This document shows, one piece after another, positions 35,227 through 44,423 of a DNA stretch of 64,000 nt. Position numbers and translations under genes: made by a program. The number at the start of each line of letters is the position of its first letter. Within the stretch, counting starts at the first letter, position 1. Source of the stretch: Sphingobacterium tabacisoli (GTDB taxonomy: Bacteria; Bacteroidota; Bacteroidia; Sphingobacteriales; Sphingobacteriaceae); contig NZ_JAEQMU010000007.1 of NCBI RefSeq assembly GCF_017908035.1, positions 173,609 through 237,608 on the forward strand, read 5' to 3'. The notes under the pieces were generated by a model, which saw only the letters and a program-made list of their open reading frames with translations, was not told the DNA's origin and made no database searches.

Positions 35227-35553
35227 ATGACAATAAAAGAAGCACAAGAAATAGTCGACAAATGGATAACGACTACTGGAGTACGTTATTTTAACGAATT
35301 GACCAACACAGCCATGCTTATGGAAGAAGTTGGTGAAGTAGCCCGTATCATGGCGAGACAATACGGCGAACAATCCTTCAAAAAATCGGATAAAGAGGTC
35401 AACCTAGCCGACGAGATGGCGGATGTGCTTTTTGTACTGATATGCCTGGCCAACCAGACGGGAATAGATCTAACCGAAGCATTGGAAAAAAATTTAGACA
35501 AGAAGAATATGCGAGATGCCGAACGCCATAAAAACAATGAAAAGTTAAAGTAG
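35227..35553 (+). CDS. MazG-like nucleotide pyrophosphohydrolase
   Basis: 108 aa. The all-alpha NTP pyrophosphatase signature is present: LMEEVGEVARIMARQYGEQ (the EExxE metal site) and LADEMADVLFVLICLANQTG (ExxD). It is the short, single-domain type that forms dimers or tetramers and hydrolyses non-canonical or excess nucleoside triphosphates to monophosphates. Its stop codon lies within the left arm of a shared terminator. Confidence 0.9.
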   Translation: MTIKEAQEIVDKWITTTGVRYFNELTNTAMLMEEVGEVARIMARQYGEQSFKKSDKEVNLADEMADVLFVLICLANQTGIDLTEALEKNLDKKNMRDAERHKNNEKLK

Positions 35554-35573
35554 AGTCGGGACTCTACTTTAAC
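35544..35573. terminator. Bidirectional terminator containing both convergent stop codons
   Basis: GTTAAAGTAGAGTC (35544-35557) is followed after two bases by its exact complement (35560-35573). The MazG-like stop (35551-35553) and the phosphohydrolase stop (35564-35566) fall in the two arms. Confidence 0.8.
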
Positions 35574-36322
35574 TCGATCTCTGCATACAACGGCAAATGA
35601 TCCGATGGATAAGAAGCGTCGATGACCTGGTATTTCTTCCATTTAAACTTAGTCGGGTTGGAAATTAAAATATAATCGATTTCCTCCTTTGTCCCCACGT
35701 TTGGAAAAGTCGGTTTATTGCTTTTTTTATTCCGGACAAAGCGCTGTTCTAAAGTTTGTATAGCTTTTGAATCGGGCGAAGCATTTAAATCTCCAACTAA
35801 AACTAAGGGATTACCATAATTTACCGCTAGATTGTTAATAAACTCGGTCTGTGCAGCTCTATTCTCCTCTTTTAGATCTAAATGTGTATTAGCGAAGGAG
35901 ATTTTCTTTCCATTAGCCAACACAATATCCACTATTGCCACAGACCGGTTTTCACTCTTCAAAGGCATTGGCAAATCTAAACGACGTTTATCTTCTATCT
36001 TATGCTTTGTCAGAATAAGTACGCCGTATTCCCCTTTTTCCAAATCAATTCCTTTGGAAAAAAAATAATTTGTATTTGTCAACTCGGCCAATCGTTTCGC
36101 TTGATCTACATTTTCTGAACGTGATACATTGACATCGACTTCCTGAATTCCGATCACATCCGCGTCAGCCTGTTTAATAACCTCTGCTATAGCTTCCAAA
36201 TCAATAATACCTGGTTTTGAAGGAGGATTTCCGTGATGAATATTATAAGTGAGTATCTTAACAGTCTGTGCCTGCAAAAAAAAGACAATAAATAGGAATA
36301 GAAAGGTAACTATATAGCGCAT
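35564..36322 (-). CDS. Exported endonuclease/exonuclease/phosphatase-family hydrolase
   Basis: The start at 36322 (MRYIVTFLFLFIVFFLQAQ) gives a signal peptide and 252 aa. The EEP fold is shown by KILTYNIHHGN, GIQEVDVNVSRS (catalytic Glu), FANTHLDLKEENRAAQ, LVGDLNASPDSKAIQTLE and the closing SDHLPLYAEIEL (catalytic Asp-His). Members of this group cleave phosphodiesters in nucleic acids, inositol phosphates or sphingomyelin. The export signal argues for a periplasmic or surface substrate. A longer reading from 36382 would spoil the signal peptide. Confidence 0.9.
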   Translation of the reverse strand: MRYIVTFLFLFIVFFLQAQTVKILTYNIHHGNPPSKPGIIDLEAIAEVIKQADADVIGIQEVDVNVSRSENVDQAKRLAELTNTNYFFSKGIDLEKGEYGVLILTKHKIEDKRRLDLPMPLKSENRSVAIVDIVLANGKKISFANTHLDLKEENRAAQTEFINNLAVNYGNPLVLVGDLNASPDSKAIQTLEQRFVRNKKSNKPTFPNVGTKEEIDYILISNPTKFKWKKYQVIDASYPSDHLPLYAEIELK

Positions 36323-36482
36323 AATTCGATAATTTATGTGAATATAGCTATCTTTAGTTGGAAAGACTAAACTAATTTTCAACCAAAAAGCTAATCAATA
36401 ACTAGACTATTGGGCCTATGATCACTACGAGAAATATTCCTAATAAACATAAAACAACATACACTAAACAAATCCATACATT

Positions 36483-38177
36483 ATGATCAAACATCTTTGG
36501 CTATTTGTGGTCGTATCCTACATCACAACTGGCTGTAGTACATCACAGCGCACCCAAAATCAAGATACAGAAGTTTTCGACAATGGAGCAGTAGTTACAG
36601 CTCACCCCCTTGCTTCAGCTATCGGCTTAGAAATATTACAAAAAGGAGGCAATGCAATAGATGCCGCTATTGCCGTCCAATTTGCACTAGCTGTAGTATA
36701 CCCCAATGCTGGAAATATAGGAGGGGGAGGCTTTATGGTATACCGGGATAAGAATGGAGAAGTATCGGCACTAGATTTTCGGGAAAAAGCCCCCTCTGGA
36801 GCTAGCAGAGATATGTATCTAGACAAACAAAATAATCCTATAGTAGATCTAAGTCTATATGGTCAGCTCGCAGCTGGTGTTCCCGGGTCAGTAGCAGGGA
36901 TGGATGAAGCCTATAAAAAAAAGGGTAGCTTACCCTGGAAAGAACTGCTAGCCCCAGCGATACGTCTAGCAAAAGAAGGCTTTCCCATTACAAGGCAACA
37001 GGCTGGCGAATTCAATCGTTACAAAGAAAGATTCCAACAGCACAACAAACAAGGAGCGGCTATCATCAAAGAAACGGAATGGGAAGAAGGCGATCTGTTT
37101 ATTCAAGCACAACTTGCCGAAACCCTAGAACACATCGCTCAACACGGTCGTGATGGTTTTTACAAAGGCCCAACAGCCGACTATATCGTCGGGGAGATGA
37201 AACGAGGGAATGGCATTATTTCCCACAAGGATCTCGAGGATTACCAAGCAATCTGGCGTGCCCCTATAATAGGCTATTACAAAAACAACAAAATTATTTC
37301 GATGCCACCTCCATCAAGCGGGGGAATCGCCCTACTAGCGTTACTCCAGTCCATCGAGAACTATCCTCTAAAGCAATGGGGATTCCAATCCGACAGTACA
37401 GTACGTGCTATTGTTGAAGCAGAGCGTAGAGTCTATGCAGACCGAGCTACTTATCTCGGAGACCCTGACTATTACAAAGTACCTGTGACCGAACTCACAG
37501 ATGCCACTTTCAACAAAAACAGAATGGCTGGAGTTTCATTAGCCAAAGCAACAGATAGCGAAAAGGTGAAAGCAAGTACATTCCCGGGATATGAATCCGA
37601 AGAGACAACACATTTTAGTATTGTAGACAAAGATGGAAATGCTGTTTCTCTAACCACCACCATAAATGGATCATATGGATCTTGTGTTTGGGTGGATGGT
37701 GCAGGCTTTTTATTGAACAATGAAATGGATGATTTTTCCGTGAAACCGGGCTCACCAAATATGTATGGTTTATTGGGAGGTAAAGCGAATGCCATAGAAC
37801 CGGGCAAACGCATGTTGTCCGCCATGACACCCACCATTATCGAAAAAGATGGAAAACTAAAAATGGTCGTGGGCACACCTGGGGGATCTACTATTATCAC
37901 CTCCGTATTGCAGACCATTCTAAATGTATTAGAATTCGATATGACTGCACAGGAATCTGTAAATGCACCACGTTTTCATCACCAATGGAAGCCAGATCAT
38001 ATTGATGTGGAAGAAAAAGCAATAGACGCAAAAACGCGTGCTAGCTTAGAAAAAGACGGGTACAAAATCAATAAACGCAGTGCAATAGGACGTGTAGAAA
38101 ATATCGTTGTCTTGCCCGACGGTCGACTACAGACAGGCGCCGACCCGAGGGGTGACGACAAAGCTATGGGCTATTAA
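36483..38177 (+). CDS. ggt: Gamma-glutamyltransferase, lipoprotein type
   Basis: A 564-aa self-cleaving enzyme that moves or hydrolyses the gamma-glutamyl group of glutathione and related compounds. The N-terminus ends in lipobox TTGC at about residue 18, so it is anchored in a membrane. VVTAHPLASAIGLEILQKGGNAIDAAIA and GNIGGGGFMVYRD are typical. The processing site and nucleophile Thr lie in EETTHFSIVDKDGNAVSLT (about 374-376), followed by LLNNEMDDF, GKRMLSAMTPTI and GTPGGSTI. Both subunits are intact. The stop is two bases from that of rmuC, with no terminator between. Confidence 0.95.
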   Translation: MIKHLWLFVVVSYITTGCSTSQRTQNQDTEVFDNGAVVTAHPLASAIGLEILQKGGNAIDAAIAVQFALAVVYPNAGNIGGGGFMVYRDKNGEVSALDFREKAPSGASRDMYLDKQNNPIVDLSLYGQLAAGVPGSVAGMDEAYKKKGSLPWKELLAPAIRLAKEGFPITRQQAGEFNRYKERFQQHNKQGAAIIKETEWEEGDLFIQAQLAETLEHIAQHGRDGFYKGPTADYIVGEMKRGNGIISHKDLEDYQAIWRAPIIGYYKNNKIISMPPPSSGGIALLALLQSIENYPLKQWGFQSDSTVRAIVEAERRVYADRATYLGDPDYYKVPVTELTDATFNKNRMAGVSLAKATDSEKVKASTFPGYESEETTHFSIVDKDGNAVSLTTTINGSYGSCVWVDGAGFLLNNEMDDFSVKPGSPNMYGLLGGKANAIEPGKRMLSAMTPTIIEKDGKLKMVVGTPGGSTIITSVLQTILNVLEFDMTAQESVNAPRFHHQWKPDHIDVEEKAIDAKTRASLEKDGYKINKRSAIGRVENIVVLPDGRLQTGADPRGDDKAMGY

Positions 38178-38178
38178 C

Positions 38179-39504
38179 CTAGCCCTCGCCTAAAAATCGC
38201 TCGTCGATTTGCTTGTTTGCTTTAGCACCCAAGACTTTTAGATTCTCAACCTTCCGGACTATATTCCCTGGTCCGGAAGAAAGTTTACGCATGGCCTCAC
38301 CATGCTTTTCAGCAGCCTTATCGAGGTGGGCCTGTATCTGTTCCATATCGCCCAAAAATCCGACAAATTTATCATAAAGCAATCCCGCTTCGCGTGCAAT
38401 ATCTAGTACATTCCTATTCTGACGCTCCTGCTTCCAAATCGCCGCGATAGTACGTAAAGTCGCCAGTAGCGTTGATGGACTAACTATCACGACCCTCCTA
38501 TCCCAAGCATCTGAAAACAAATCCGGCTTATGCATTACCGCCACACTTAATGCCGACTCTATAGGCATAAACAGCAATACAAAATCTGGAGAATGTATAC
38601 CATAAAGGCTATGATAATTCTTTACAGAGAGTTCACGTACGTGATTCTCTACCGATTGAACATGGGCCTTGAGGTACAAAGCCCGTTCCTCATCCGTATT
38701 TGCATTTACGAATCTGTCATAGGAAACCAGTGATACCTTCGCATCTACTACCAGCTGCTTGTTATCGGGTAAATCAATGACCGCATCGGGCTGTAAGCGC
38801 CTCCCCTGTTCATCTGCAAGAGCGACCTGCATACGATACTCTTGGTCTCGGTTCAACCCTGAGCGCTCCAATACCCGTTCCAAAACGACCTCTCCCCAAT
38901 TCCCCTGCTTCTTGGAATCGCCTTTTAATGCCCGCGCTAGATTTCCAGCTTCATTCTTTATTTCCAAACTCTGCTGCATCAATTGCTCAACGACCCCTTT
39001 CAACACATTACGTTCCGCAGCTTCTTGATTGTAAGTCTTTTCTACCCGTTCTTCAAAACTTTTGATCTTATCTTTCAACGGATCCAACAGCTTGCCCAAT
39101 TGTTCCTGATTATAGGCCGTAAATTTTTGGGTTTTTTCTTCTAGAATCCGATTGGCTAACACCTGAAAATCAGCATTAAACTTTTCCTTAATCTGTGCTA
39201 TTTCTTCTTTTTGTTCAACATATTTTTCTTGTTGTGCTTGTAGGTAGGCATTCGTCCCTTCCAGGGTTCGTTCTACAGCCTGTCGTTCCTGTCGCTCCTT
39301 TTCTAACATGCTTTTTAATGACTGTGTTTCAAGAGTCAATAACGAGACATGATGTTCGGCAGTTGAAGCCTTAACCTCCATTTGCTGTTTTGCTTCAACC
39401 GCCTGCTGATAATCTCCTGCTGACACAGCTCTGCCATTACGCCACATCAGATAAGCACAGACAACCATAAGAATTGCCAATATAAAAAACAGTATATACT
39501 CCAT
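38179..39504 (-). CDS. rmuC: DNA recombination protein RmuC
   Basis: A 441-aa membrane-anchored coiled-coil protein with a PD-(D/E)XK-like nuclease domain, thought to limit rearrangement at inverted repeats. The start at 39504 (MEYILFFILAILMVVCAYLMW) gives an N-terminal membrane helix and clears the upstream gene. A long coiled coil follows (about 40-180). The RmuC domain shows GNWGEVVLERVLERSGL, PDAVIDLPDNKQLVVDAKVSL, YHSLYGIHSPDFVLLFMPIESAL and VSPSTLLATLRTIAAIWKQE. Confidence 0.95.
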   Translation of the reverse strand: MEYILFFILAILMVVCAYLMWRNGRAVSAGDYQQAVEAKQQMEVKASTAEHHVSLLTLETQSLKSMLEKERQERQAVERTLEGTNAYLQAQQEKYVEQKEEIAQIKEKFNADFQVLANRILEEKTQKFTAYNQEQLGKLLDPLKDKIKSFEERVEKTYNQEAAERNVLKGVVEQLMQQSLEIKNEAGNLARALKGDSKKQGNWGEVVLERVLERSGLNRDQEYRMQVALADEQGRRLQPDAVIDLPDNKQLVVDAKVSLVSYDRFVNANTDEERALYLKAHVQSVENHVRELSVKNYHSLYGIHSPDFVLLFMPIESALSVAVMHKPDLFSDAWDRRVVIVSPSTLLATLRTIAAIWKQERQNRNVLDIAREAGLLYDKFVGFLGDMEQIQAHLDKAAEKHGEAMRKLSSGPGNIVRKVENLKVLGAKANKQIDERFLGEG

Positions 39505-39524
39505 AGTATCAGAAATAGGAACAG

Positions 39525-40712
39525 CTATTGTAATTTTTGATGGGTCCGCCACCATAAATCAGGCATTTCGCCAGCTACAGCAAGCTGATAGTCCTCATAA
39601 CGGCAAGGAACCAGATAATAACGTTCATTAATAGATTTTGTGCCGAAATAAGGAACTTGCATCCACCAACGATCCGACTTTTTACTTTTCACAAAGACCA
39701 ACTCATGTTCTTCGCTTTCTAACTGTGTACGATAAATGATATAAGCTGACTTTGGAATCAACGGAGCATCATTTTTACGATTATAATAACCATCTACAAA
39801 ACACCAGATCATCTGTGAAACCAACATTGCCGTCTGTTCCATAGGATCGAAAGTGGGATTGAATTCGTAGAAACCAATGGAGCTACATTTGTCAGACATT
39901 CCAGCGTATCGTGCCAACTGACAGGCTTCATCCCCAAAAAGACCATTAGGTACTGCATTGGCATTACCTGGAGCTTCCGAAGCGCGAATTGCACCAATAT
40001 CAAAGCTAATAAGATCTGCTGCACGGATGATAGGCTCTGCCTGATCAAGTTTACCTGCAATCATACCGACCCGCTGTGCATTAAAAAAGAGTTTATCATA
40101 CATATTAATAGACTCTTTACTAACTAAGTAGGTCTGATAAGCCACATTATTTAAATTGAATAAATAATCAGGTTGGTGCAAGATAATATGATTCAGGTAA
40201 GTCTGTGAATTCAATGGCGTCTCTTGGGTACTTGCCTGATCAAGGTCAAACTTAGCATCGACAATAGCAACCTCCACCCTTTGCTCCAAATCTTCATAGC
40301 CTCTATACTGCGCATAGGTCAGATCTTGTCCCCCTCCAATAATAATAGGAACAATATCAGATTTAACCAGTTCTTCAACCACTAGCCGAAGAGCGGCATA
40401 CGTGTCTTCCACACGACTACCTGGCTTAATATTCCCTAAATCAGCTATCGCTACAGTGTAATCACCTTGATACAACTCGTACAAATGCTTCCTTACCGCA
40501 TTAGGAGCCTTTGCCGCCCCCTTGTTGCCAATGGATTGCCTATCTTCCTCAACCCCCACAATCGCAAGGTGCGGTCTGCTGTCTGGATTGTCCAACACAG
40601 GAAATTCATCCGTATATGCCTGAATGGAATGCCCAAATTGAGAATTGAAATATTCGCCGTTGACTGAAAAATCAGTAATAGTGAGGGGAGAGAAAAAGTC
40701 TGCTAATGACAT
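39525..40712 (-). CDS. Arginase/formimidoylglutamase-fold protein lacking metal ligands
   Basis: The start at 40712 (MSLADFFSPLTITDF) gives 395 aa. The ureohydrolase fold is recognised in three places, each degenerate. GGGQDLTYA replaces GGDHS (metal His lost). VDAKFDLD replaces DAHxD (His to Lys). SFDIGAIR replaces S-x-D-x-D (second Asp to Gly). At least three of the six manganese ligands are therefore gone. Bacteroidota carry a group of such proteins annotated as formimidoylglutamase or arginase family. Loss of ligands argues against arginase activity. It lies 20 bp upstream of rmuC, likely co-transcribed. Confidence 0.85.
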   Translation of the reverse strand: MSLADFFSPLTITDFSVNGEYFNSQFGHSIQAYTDEFPVLDNPDSRPHLAIVGVEEDRQSIGNKGAAKAPNAVRKHLYELYQGDYTVAIADLGNIKPGSRVEDTYAALRLVVEELVKSDIVPIIIGGGQDLTYAQYRGYEDLEQRVEVAIVDAKFDLDQASTQETPLNSQTYLNHIILHQPDYLFNLNNVAYQTYLVSKESINMYDKLFFNAQRVGMIAGKLDQAEPIIRAADLISFDIGAIRASEAPGNANAVPNGLFGDEACQLARYAGMSDKCSSIGFYEFNPTFDPMEQTAMLVSQMIWCFVDGYYNRKNDAPLIPKSAYIIYRTQLESEEHELVFVKSKKSDRWWMQVPYFGTKSINERYYLVPCRYEDYQLAVAGEMPDLWWRTHQKLQ

Positions 40713-40864
40713 AGATTTAAGTGAAAGATCAGAAGTAAAAGTATAAAAACCACATGCATTCTGTTGCAATCAGGTTTAGCTAAATCTCGCTATATTACAA
40801 AAATGCATTAATTAATACAGGAAACGGCTAAAAAATATCCACAAAATGTGGGAAAGTTGATTAA

Positions 40865-40896
40865 TTTGCATAGGAATTAGCAATGGGTTATCTTTG
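40865..40896 (+). promoter_or_regulatory. Promoter of the NAD-dependent epimerase gene
   Basis: TTTG (40865-40868), 20 bp, then TATCTTTG (40889-40896): a near-ideal Bacteroidota -33/-7 pair, 33 bp before the GTG start. Confidence 0.75.
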
Positions 40897-40929
40897 AGAA
40901 CATCAAGTATTTCAACAATAAAATAGCAA

Positions 40930-41895
40930 GTGATATTAGTAACAGGAGGAACAGGTTTTTTAGGCTCGGCAGTGATAAAACGCCTAGTTGAAAAAGGAAA
41001 TGCGATAATAGCCCTAAAAAGGGAAAGCTCATCGATCCCCGATAGCCTGAAAGCGTCATCCTTGATTGAATGGATAGACGCCGACATTACCGACTATTTC
41101 GCCCTAGCGGACATCTTCAGCCGGGTCACACAGGTCTATCACTGTGCCGCCAAGATCTCTTATCAAAAACAAGATGCCAATCAAATGTTGCATGTCAATG
41201 TGCAGGGTACCCAACATATTGTCAATCTATCATTGGAATACAAAGCCCGGCTCGTCCATGTCAGTTCAATAGCTGCACTAGGCACAAACAAACTCGGCAG
41301 ACCAGTCGACGAAGAGGACAAATGGGAATATGATATTAATATGTCCAACTACTCATTATCAAAATACAAGAGCGAACTAGAGGTATGGCGTGGGATCACG
41401 GAAGGCTTGGATGCCGTAATCATTAACCCTTCTGTCATCATGGGAGTCAATCCGGCTAAATCTGGCTCTGCTGTCATTTTTGACCTGGTAGACAAAGGAA
41501 TCAAGATCTATCCTCCGGGTTCGGTAGGGATTGTAGATGTTGATGATGTTGCGGACATTATGACCCTGCTAATGGAGCGTACAGACATTACAGCCCAGCG
41601 TTATGTACTAAACAGTGAAAACATTTCTAATAAGCAACTGCTAACAGACATAGCGGACCTGCTTGGAAAAAAAGCACCGACAATAGCAGCAAAACCATTT
41701 ATGCTTCAGCTCGCATGGCGTGTTGCAAAACTCCTGGCTAAACTAAAGGGAAAAAAGCCTACACTTACAAAGGAATCTGCCTATGCCGCAGCAGCAAAGC
41801 TAGCCTACTCTAACGCAAAAATTGTCAAAGAAACAGGATATACCTTCAAACCTTTAGCCCAGACACTGCAAGAAATAGCAAACACATATTCATAA
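40930..41895 (+). CDS. NAD-dependent epimerase/dehydratase family protein (extended SDR)
   Basis: 321 aa starting with GTG at 40930, chosen because the dinucleotide motif begins at once (MILVTGGTGFLGSAVIKRLV). The extended short-chain dehydrogenase pattern continues with VYHCAAKIS, VNVQGTQHIVNL, VHVSSIAALG and the catalytic YSLSKYKSELE (Tyr-x3-Lys), then IINPSVIMG. The type resembles dihydroflavonol reductase / sterol dehydrogenase-like enzymes in Bacteroidota, whose substrates are mostly unknown. Ahead of it lies a well-formed promoter. Confidence 0.9.
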   Translation: MILVTGGTGFLGSAVIKRLVEKGNAIIALKRESSSIPDSLKASSLIEWIDADITDYFALADIFSRVTQVYHCAAKISYQKQDANQMLHVNVQGTQHIVNLSLEYKARLVHVSSIAALGTNKLGRPVDEEDKWEYDINMSNYSLSKYKSELEVWRGITEGLDAVIINPSVIMGVNPAKSGSAVIFDLVDKGIKIYPPGSVGIVDVDDVADIMTLLMERTDITAQRYVLNSENISNKQLLTDIADLLGKKAPTIAAKPFMLQLAWRVAKLLAKLKGKKPTLTKESAYAAAAKLAYSNAKIVKETGYTFKPLAQTLQEIANTYS

Positions 41896-41983
41896 AACAC
41901 ATACAACAACCTAAACCCAATGAAACCTAAAGGAGTTCGACCATAAGGCCCCTAGAGGTATCATTCTAAAACCGTTTATTGCA

Positions 41984-43279
41984 ATGAAAGATTATTACAT
42001 CATTGATTTTGACAGCACCTTCACACAAGTGGAGGCTCTTGATGAGCTTGCCCGGATATCACTGGAAGGTGATCCCGAACAAGAAAAAGTATATCGGGAG
42101 ATCGAACGCTACACCAACCTAGCTATGGAAGGTAAAATTTCATTCCGCGAAAGTCTAGCTGGCCGTATCAGTTTACTGAAAGCCAACAAAAGTCACCTGA
42201 ACAAGCTAATAACCCACCTTAAAAAAAAGGTTTCCAAATCATTTGATCGCAATAGGGAATTTCTGAAGAATAATACGGACACCGCATGGATTGTTTCGGG
42301 TGGCTTTAAGGAATTCATTACCCCCGTCGTATCGCCTTACGGAATAAAAAAAGAAAACATTTATGCGAATACGTTTCTTTTCGATGACGAGGGGAATATT
42401 ATCGGCTATGACGACACTAACCCTTTATCGGATGAAGGGGGGAAAGTCAAGCTCCTTCAAGAGCTTAAAATCCAAGGGCGCCTCTTTGGAATAGGGGATG
42501 GCTACTCTGATTTCCAGCTCAAAGAATCTGGTTTGATCGAGAAGTTTTTTGCTTTTACAGAAAACATATCCAGACAGAGCGTTACTGAAAAGGCGGATCA
42601 CGTCACGCCAAGCTTTGACGAATTTTTATATGTCAACGATCTTCCCCGTGCAATATCCTATCCTAAAAACAGGATCTTATGCCTCATTGTCGGCGATGTA
42701 CCCGAAATATCAAGCCACATACTGAAGAGAGATGGATTCTCCATCAGAGTCAAAGACACCTTTGAAGAAAAATACACAAAAGATGTAGGTATGTTATTGT
42801 TAGGTCCTGGAGTTGACATCGCAGACGAACAACTAGAAAGAGCGGCAAAACTAAAAACCATCGGTTATCTGGGAGACGTCAAAGGCCACATGAGTAAACA
42901 TATATGCAGTCAAAAAGGTATTGTCGTCTTTGATGACAAAAAAAATAAAGCGCACAATGCTGAGTTTATTCCAAGACGTATGGCCGAATTTATCAATAAT
43001 GGAGATACCGATCAAAGTCGAAACTTCCCCAACCTTATACTTCCAAAAAAGATAAAAGGCCATCGCTTACTTCATATCCATAAAAATGTACCAGGGATAA
43101 TGGCACAACTCAATAGTGTCTATGCGGAAAATGAAATCAACATTCTAGCTCAATTTTTGATGACACGAGGCGATATTGGCTATGCCGTAACAGACATTGA
43201 TACCAACTACGATAAAAGTCTGTTAAAACAGTTAAAGCAAATAGACGACACCATTAAATTCCGTGTATTATATAAATAG
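41984..43279 (+). CDS. SerB-SerA-type fusion lacking the NAD-binding domain (phosphatase plus ACT)
   Basis: 431 aa. Residues 1-220 are a HAD phosphoserine phosphatase with the nucleophile motif DFDST (8-12), VSGGF and GDGYSDF intact. About 225-350 resembles the substrate-binding part of 3-phosphoglycerate dehydrogenase (YPKNRILCLIVGD, GIVVFDDKKN), but the roughly 200-residue NAD-binding domain with its catalytic residues is missing. The C-terminus (about 358-431, HRLLHIHKNVPGIMAQLNSV) is the ACT domain of SerA. Related Bacteroidota have a full-length fusion of about 630 aa. The likely role is phosphoserine phosphatase, perhaps serine-sensitive through ACT. Confidence 0.85.
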   Translation: MKDYYIIDFDSTFTQVEALDELARISLEGDPEQEKVYREIERYTNLAMEGKISFRESLAGRISLLKANKSHLNKLITHLKKKVSKSFDRNREFLKNNTDTAWIVSGGFKEFITPVVSPYGIKKENIYANTFLFDDEGNIIGYDDTNPLSDEGGKVKLLQELKIQGRLFGIGDGYSDFQLKESGLIEKFFAFTENISRQSVTEKADHVTPSFDEFLYVNDLPRAISYPKNRILCLIVGDVPEISSHILKRDGFSIRVKDTFEEKYTKDVGMLLLGPGVDIADEQLERAAKLKTIGYLGDVKGHMSKHICSQKGIVVFDDKKNKAHNAEFIPRRMAEFINNGDTDQSRNFPNLILPKKIKGHRLLHIHKNVPGIMAQLNSVYAENEINILAQFLMTRGDIGYAVTDIDTNYDKSLLKQLKQIDDTIKFRVLYK

Positions 43280-43389
43280 AGATAATTAGGACTAAGCATA
43301 CTATTTACACGCACGTGATTACAAGCATGTGGATTGACGAAAGTTTTTTGTAAATTCACGTCGACAATTAACACTAAAAACATTTGTAT

Positions 43390-44232
43390 ATGAACAAGAT
43401 AATTCTTTCAATAACAACAGCGGCATTGCTTTTCCTAGGAACAGAGCTAAGCACCGCACAGGTGAAACTACCTCCTTCAAGCAGTAGCCAAACTATTACT
43501 CAAGGGTTAGGTATTAAAGATATCGTATTGAGCTACCAACGTCCCAACAAAAACAACCGTGTGATTTTTGGCGGACTTGTTCCTTATGGAGAGGTATGGC
43601 GCACAGGCGCCAACAATATCCCTAGTATTACATTTGCGGAAGAAGTGTCTATTGAAGGCAACAAGGTGCCAGCTGGTACCTATGGATTATTCACTATTCC
43701 TAACAAAAATGAATGGACTATTATCCTCAGCAAGAATGTAAAACAGTGGGGCGCCTATCAATACAAAAAAGAAGAAGATTTGTTACGTTTTAACGTAAAG
43801 CCACAAGTGCTGGCAAATAATGTAGAAACGTTTACCATTGCATTTGAAGATGTAACGGTAAAATCTGCAAAAATCACATTAGCGTGGGAAAAAACTAAGG
43901 TAGGCTTCAATATCACCACCGATCAGTCAAAAGAAATTCTTGCTAATATTGACCAGGCTATGCTAGGCGAAAACAAGCCTTATCTTCATGCTGCACAATA
44001 CTACCTGAACAACGGTTTGGATATCAACAAATCGGTCGAGTGGATCAAGAAAGGAGACGAAGGAAATACTTCGGCCCCACACCTGAAATATTGGAAAGCT
44101 AAAATATTAGATAAAGCCGGAGACAAAGCTGGAGCACGAAAAGCAGCACAGGAAGGTATTGAAATGGCTACGAAATTAAACAATCCGGAGTACATCAAAA
44201 TGAACACGGAAATGTTAAAAGCTATAAAATAA
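43390..44232 (+). CDS. Exported DUF2911 protein with TPR-like C-terminus
   Basis: The ATG at 43390 (MNKIILSITTAALLFLG) is preferred over an upstream TTG. It gives a signal peptide cleaved near STAQV and 280 aa. The DUF2911 domain spans about residues 22-175, with VPYGEVWRTGANN, VPAGTYGLFTIPN and WGAYQY typical. The remainder is helical, with a TPR-like end (AAQYYLNNGLDINKSVEWIKKG). The family is common in Bacteroidota and has no known biochemical function. A strong terminator follows. Confidence 0.9.
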   Translation: MNKIILSITTAALLFLGTELSTAQVKLPPSSSSQTITQGLGIKDIVLSYQRPNKNNRVIFGGLVPYGEVWRTGANNIPSITFAEEVSIEGNKVPAGTYGLFTIPNKNEWTIILSKNVKQWGAYQYKKEEDLLRFNVKPQVLANNVETFTIAFEDVTVKSAKITLAWEKTKVGFNITTDQSKEILANIDQAMLGENKPYLHAAQYYLNNGLDINKSVEWIKKGDEGNTSAPHLKYWKAKILDKAGDKAGARKAAQEGIEMATKLNNPEYIKMNTEMLKAIK

Positions 44233-44254
44233 ACTATTGCATATAGCTTATTTG

Positions 44255-44287
44255 ACGGTCATCGTATGAATATAATACGATGACCGT
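44255..44287 (+). terminator. Terminator after the DUF2911 gene
   Basis: ACGGTCATCGTAT (44255-44267) and ATACGATGACCGT (44275-44287) form a perfect 13-bp stem with a 7-nt loop and a run of eight T after it. Confidence 0.93.
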
Positions 44288-44423
44288 TTTTTTTGGAAGT
44301 GTCTGCTTTATTGATTTAACATTGTATTTCAAGGCTTCAATGAGCTCTCTTCGTTCGGTTTAATGGACACCAAGAGGCTTGCCTGTCTGTTGGTGATCCG
44401 TCAGCTGGCGGACTAAGAAAGTT

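Noticed and set aside
44398..44411. Palindrome CCGTCAGCTGGCGG between the DUF2911 gene and the dehydrogenase gene.
   Set aside because: It is short with one mismatch pair and no further copy was seen, so an operator or repeat call is not supported.
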